Assembly (NCBI GenBank): GCA_027057185.1
Contig: JALUJE010000228.1
Location: 1-8,100, forward strand
DNA: 8,100 nucleotides
Source of the DNA: Helicobacteraceae bacterium
GTDB lineage: Bacteria > Campylobacterota > Campylobacteria > Campylobacterales > Sulfurimonadaceae
Direction of reading: 5' to 3'
The position numbers were made by a program, and so were the translations under genes. Below, piece by piece: positions 6,028 through 8,100 of the stretch. Within the stretch, counting starts at the first letter, position 1. The number at the start of each line of letters is the position of its first letter. A model generated the notes under the pieces. It ran no database searches. It was given only the letters and a program-made list of their open reading frames with translations, and was not told where the DNA came from.

Positions 6028-6709
6028 AAGCTATTAAAAGTTTCAATACCATCTGAATGGGCCAGATAAGCAGAAAATCTTTTAACGGGGTCATCAAGAT
6101 AACAATAACAACAATGATACCATAAGGCTCCGCTTTTTGAAAAAATTCGGCAACGTTGTCCAGTTTATATTTTAAACTCAGATACATTACAAAATGTGCA
6201 CCGTCAAACTGGGGAATGGGCAGCAGGTTAAAGACTGCCAGCACGACATTGATGAGTAGCAGTTTCATTACCAGCAGATAGCTGAAAATATAGACGAGAG
6301 AATCTGCTTCTGTCGGTGGGGTCATAGCAACGAGTGCAATAGATGCAAGGGTGGCAACAAAAAGATTGTAGGCAATGCCGGCAAGGCTGACCTGCATGGC
6401 GGCATTATAGCCGCCGTTGTTGATCACGGTACGAATGTTGATGGGAACGGGTTTTGCCCAGCCAAAGAGAAAGCCGCCCTCAACACCCAGAAGTAGGGGA
6501 ATGAAATACATGGCCGCAGGTACAATAATGGAGCCGACCGGATCAATGTGAATAATGGGGTTAATGGAGAGCCGCCCCGCATTTTTTGCCGTGGAGTCAC
6601 CATAAGCATAGGCAATGAGTCCGTGCATAATCTCATGACCGATAATGGCAATAAGCAGTGCCAAAATGGCGGCGGTAATCTTTAAAAGTTCAATAGAGTC
6701 CATAATCAT
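6026..6709 (-). CDS. M50-family (site-2-type) membrane metalloprotease
   Basis: Integral membrane zinc protease. The first transmembrane segment carries GHEIMHG (residues 24-30), the HExxH zinc motif with His25, Glu26 and His29. A later segment carries NLLPIPQFDG (161-170), whose Asp169 is the expected third ligand. GWAKPVPIN (83-91) and the AGIAYNL block (110-116) are usual for the compact bacterial S2P-like group. I count about five to six hydrophobic segments in 227 residues. No PDZ or CBS domain is present, so it is the minimal form rather than RseP. The substrate is unknown; relatives cleave membrane-bound regulators or leftover signal peptides. Its place directly after lepB, whose stop it overlaps by 20 bases, makes the second idea attractive but unproven. 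The start could also be the ATG at 6703; neither start has a strong ribosome binding site. Confidence 0.9.
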   Translation of the reverse strand: MIMDSIELLKITAAILALLIAIIGHEIMHGLIAYAYGDSTAKNAGRLSINPIIHIDPVGSIIVPAAMYFIPLLLGVEGGFLFGWAKPVPINIRTVINNGGYNAAMQVSLAGIAYNLFVATLASIALVAMTPPTEADSLVYIFSYLLVMKLLLINVVLAVFNLLPIPQFDGAHFVMYLSLKYKLDNVAEFFQKAEPYGIIVVIVILMTPLKDFLLIWPIQMVLKLLIA

Positions 6710-7508
6710 CTTTATCGTGCTTATGACGTTCGGCTATGGCACGATCCAAAATATCTTTTTGTTCCAGATCGGTAGGGGTCTTTCCAATGCGATCCCAACG
6801 AATTTCCCAGTTATTGTCCATACTAAAATAGATAAACCACGGGGTACCTTCTATAAGACCGTAGGGTACGGTTCCCCAGAAGCGGCTATCATTGGAATGG
6901 TCACGATTGTCTCCCATCATAAAGTACTCATTTTCGGGTATTTTAACAAAAGGGAGTTGAAAAATCGGTTGCGGGTACCTACCGTCATTGGTGATCTTTT
7001 CATCATGATGAATACCCGGATGCGCTATCATGTAAGGATCTTTTACCCATAGCTTTCCGGCATAGTCCAATAACTCATGCTTGGGAAAGTGTTCCTTAAT
7101 AAAGGTATTGCCCTCAACAGGATGCAGGTAAAGACTTTTATCTAAGATAAACAGTTCATCACCCGGTGTCGCAACGCAGCGTTTGACATAATGAAGCTTG
7201 GGATCTTTGGGGTAGCGAAAAATAACAATATCGCCGCGCTGGGGTGCATCACCGTCTATAATATGTCCATCAGTGCCGGGAATAAGGGGAATCTCCAAAA
7301 AGGGAATGTGTGGCGTTGGGGTGCCGTAAACAAATTTTTTGGCAAAAAGGTGGTCTCCGATTAGTAAGGAGTCTTTCATGGAACCACTGGGAATTCTAAA
7401 GGCTTGCGCCACAAAGAAAATGATGAACAGAACAATAATGACCGTTCCGGTCCAGGAGTTGGAAAATCTATAGGCTTTATGGGCCGCATGGAGCGCTTTC
7501 TCTTTCAA
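6690..7508 (-). CDS. lepB: Signal peptidase I
   Basis: Membrane serine protease that removes signal peptides from exported proteins. Residues about 20-37 form a single N-terminal anchor. RIPSGSMKDSL places the catalytic Ser43 just beyond it, LHYVKRCVATPGD gives the general-base Lys109, and MGDNRDHSNDSRFWG (198-212) is the C-terminal family signature. The 272 residues compare with typical sizes of 200-320, with an insertion between boxes (about 130-190) and a charged tail (246-272). The start is TTG at 7508, directly after the folD stop, supported by GAGG 5 bases upstream and by the basic N-terminus (KEK). No in-frame ATG gives an intact anchor. It is the only protein-export gene in an otherwise metabolic operon. 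Confidence 0.95.
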   Translation of the reverse strand: MKEKALHAAHKAYRFSNSWTGTVIIVLFIIFFVAQAFRIPSGSMKDSLLIGDHLFAKKFVYGTPTPHIPFLEIPLIPGTDGHIIDGDAPQRGDIVIFRYPKDPKLHYVKRCVATPGDELFILDKSLYLHPVEGNTFIKEHFPKHELLDYAGKLWVKDPYMIAHPGIHHDEKITNDGRYPQPIFQLPFVKIPENEYFMMGDNRDHSNDSRFWGTVPYGLIEGTPWFIYFSMDNNWEIRWDRIGKTPTDLEQKDILDRAIAERHKHDKDDYGLY

Positions 7509-8100
7509 TTAATCCTCTTTTTTATGTGCGGTTGCCGCACGTAGTGTATTTTGTAGAAGCATGGCAATGGTCATGGGACCCACACCTCCGGGTACGGGGG
7601 TAATATAGGAAGTTTTGGGAGCAACATTGGCAAAATCGACATCGCCGACCAGTTTTCCCTCCTTGTTACGATTAATACCGATGTCAATGACAATGGCATC
7701 TTCTTTGACCATATCTTCGGTAATGAGGTTGATAACGCCTGCTCCAACAAGTATGATATCTGCTTTTTTGGTGTATGCGGCAAGATCTTTGGTATGAATA
7801 TGGGTAATGGTAACGGTGGCATTAGCATTGAGTAGCAGTGCTGCCATAGGTTTTCCGACAATGTTGGATGCACCGACGACAACGGCATCTTTACCGTGAA
7901 CGTCAATGCCATACTCACGCAGAAGCTCCATTACGCCCAGTGGCGTGCAAGGAACAAATCCTTCGAGTCCGGTAGTAAGTCGTCCGACATTGTAAGGGTG
8001 AAACCCGTCTACATCTTTTTCGGGTGCAACCAGCTCAAGCAGTTTGGTCGTATCAATCTGTCGCGGTAGCGGCAATTGAATTAAGATGCCGTCAATATTG
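7509..8100 (-). CDS. folD: Methylenetetrahydrofolate dehydrogenase / cyclohydrolase, 5' end off the window
   Basis: Bifunctional cytosolic enzyme that converts 5,10-methylene-THF to 10-formyl-THF using NADP and supplies one-carbon units for purines and formyl-Met. About 197 residues are visible; the roughly 90 N-terminal residues, with the catalytic lysine, lie past the right edge. The visible part starts with NIDGILIQLPLP, a family signature, so the TTG at 8075 is an internal leucine codon and not a start. KDVDGFHPYNVGRL follows, then the Rossmann block VVVGASNIVGKP that binds the cofactor, and finally PVPGGVGPMTIAMLL, the C-terminal signature. The Gly-Ala-Ser form of the Rossmann loop is also what I recall in E. 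coli FolD, so it is not odd. It is the first visible gene of the operon and is followed immediately by lepB. Confidence 0.95.
   Translation of the reverse strand, partial: NIDGILIQLPLPRQIDTTKLLELVAPEKDVDGFHPYNVGRLTTGLEGFVPCTPLGVMELLREYGIDVHGKDAVVVGASNIVGKPMAALLLNANATVTITHIHTKDLAAYTKKADIILVGAGVINLITEDMVKEDAIVIDIGINRNKEGKLVGDVDFANVAPKTSYITPVPGGVGPMTIAMLLQNTLRAATAHKKED
7514..7517 (-). promoter_or_regulatory. Ribosome binding site supporting the TTG start of lepB
   Basis: GAGG, within the last codons of folD, lies 5 bases before the TTG at 7508. It makes the unusual start believable, and the TAATTG junction suggests coupling to folD. Confidence 0.75.

Noticed and set aside
6645..7052. Plus-strand open frame of 135 codons
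   Set aside because: It is antisense to lepB and the protease gene, with no domain or start signal, and is a shadow.
8073..8075. TTG at 8075 as folD start
   Set aside because: It is the leucine of the conserved QLPLP signature; coding sequence clearly continues past the right edge.
1..8100. CRISPR array, rRNA, tRNA or riboswitch
   Set aside because: No regularly spaced DNA repeats or recognisable structural RNA signatures were seen on either strand.

Overview
The window looks like chromosomal DNA of a Campylobacterota-type bacterium (Sulfurovum/Sulfurimonas-like). I infer this from the style of the proteins and the gene set, recalled from memory with no database search. It splits into two unlike parts that meet at about 1610-1640.

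Left part (1 to about 1610, minus strand): one long open frame runs from about 1635 off the left edge without a stop. It encodes a secreted, cysteine-free, beta-rich protein with a hydrophobic leader, two tandem copies of a module of about 95 residues, a repeated YPG(E/D)N linker, and a Ser/Thr-rich pair of amphipathic strands resembling the membrane-inserting hairpin of aerolysin-type toxins. I do not recognise the family. It lacks a convincing start codon and ribosome binding site.

Junction (about 1600-1650): the secreted gene points left and a WYL-domain regulator fragment points right. Both appear to lose their 5' ends at the same place, as expected of a rearrangement, an insertion or a chimeric assembly. 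No transposase, integrase, tRNA or inverted repeat is visible there.

Right part (about 1611-8100): the WYL fragment (plus strand) converges, with only 7 bases between stops, on a tight minus-strand gene run. Read in the direction of transcription this is folD (5' end off the right edge), lepB, an M50 membrane protease, rpiB, a small membrane-anchored coiled-coil protein, apt, trpB and pepA. Neighbours overlap or lie within about 30 bases, so they probably form one operon whose promoter is outside the window. The genes are housekeeping: one-carbon folate metabolism, signal-peptide removal, intramembrane proteolysis, pentose phosphate isomerisation, adenine salvage, tryptophan synthesis and peptide turnover. 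RpiB and Apt are linked through ribose-5-phosphate and PRPP; the other genes show no single shared pathway.

The points most worth a second look are the uncharacterised secreted protein, the junction, and a cluster of unusual substitutions in the COMM domain of TrpB, including loss of the arginine that normally forms the domain-closing salt bridge.
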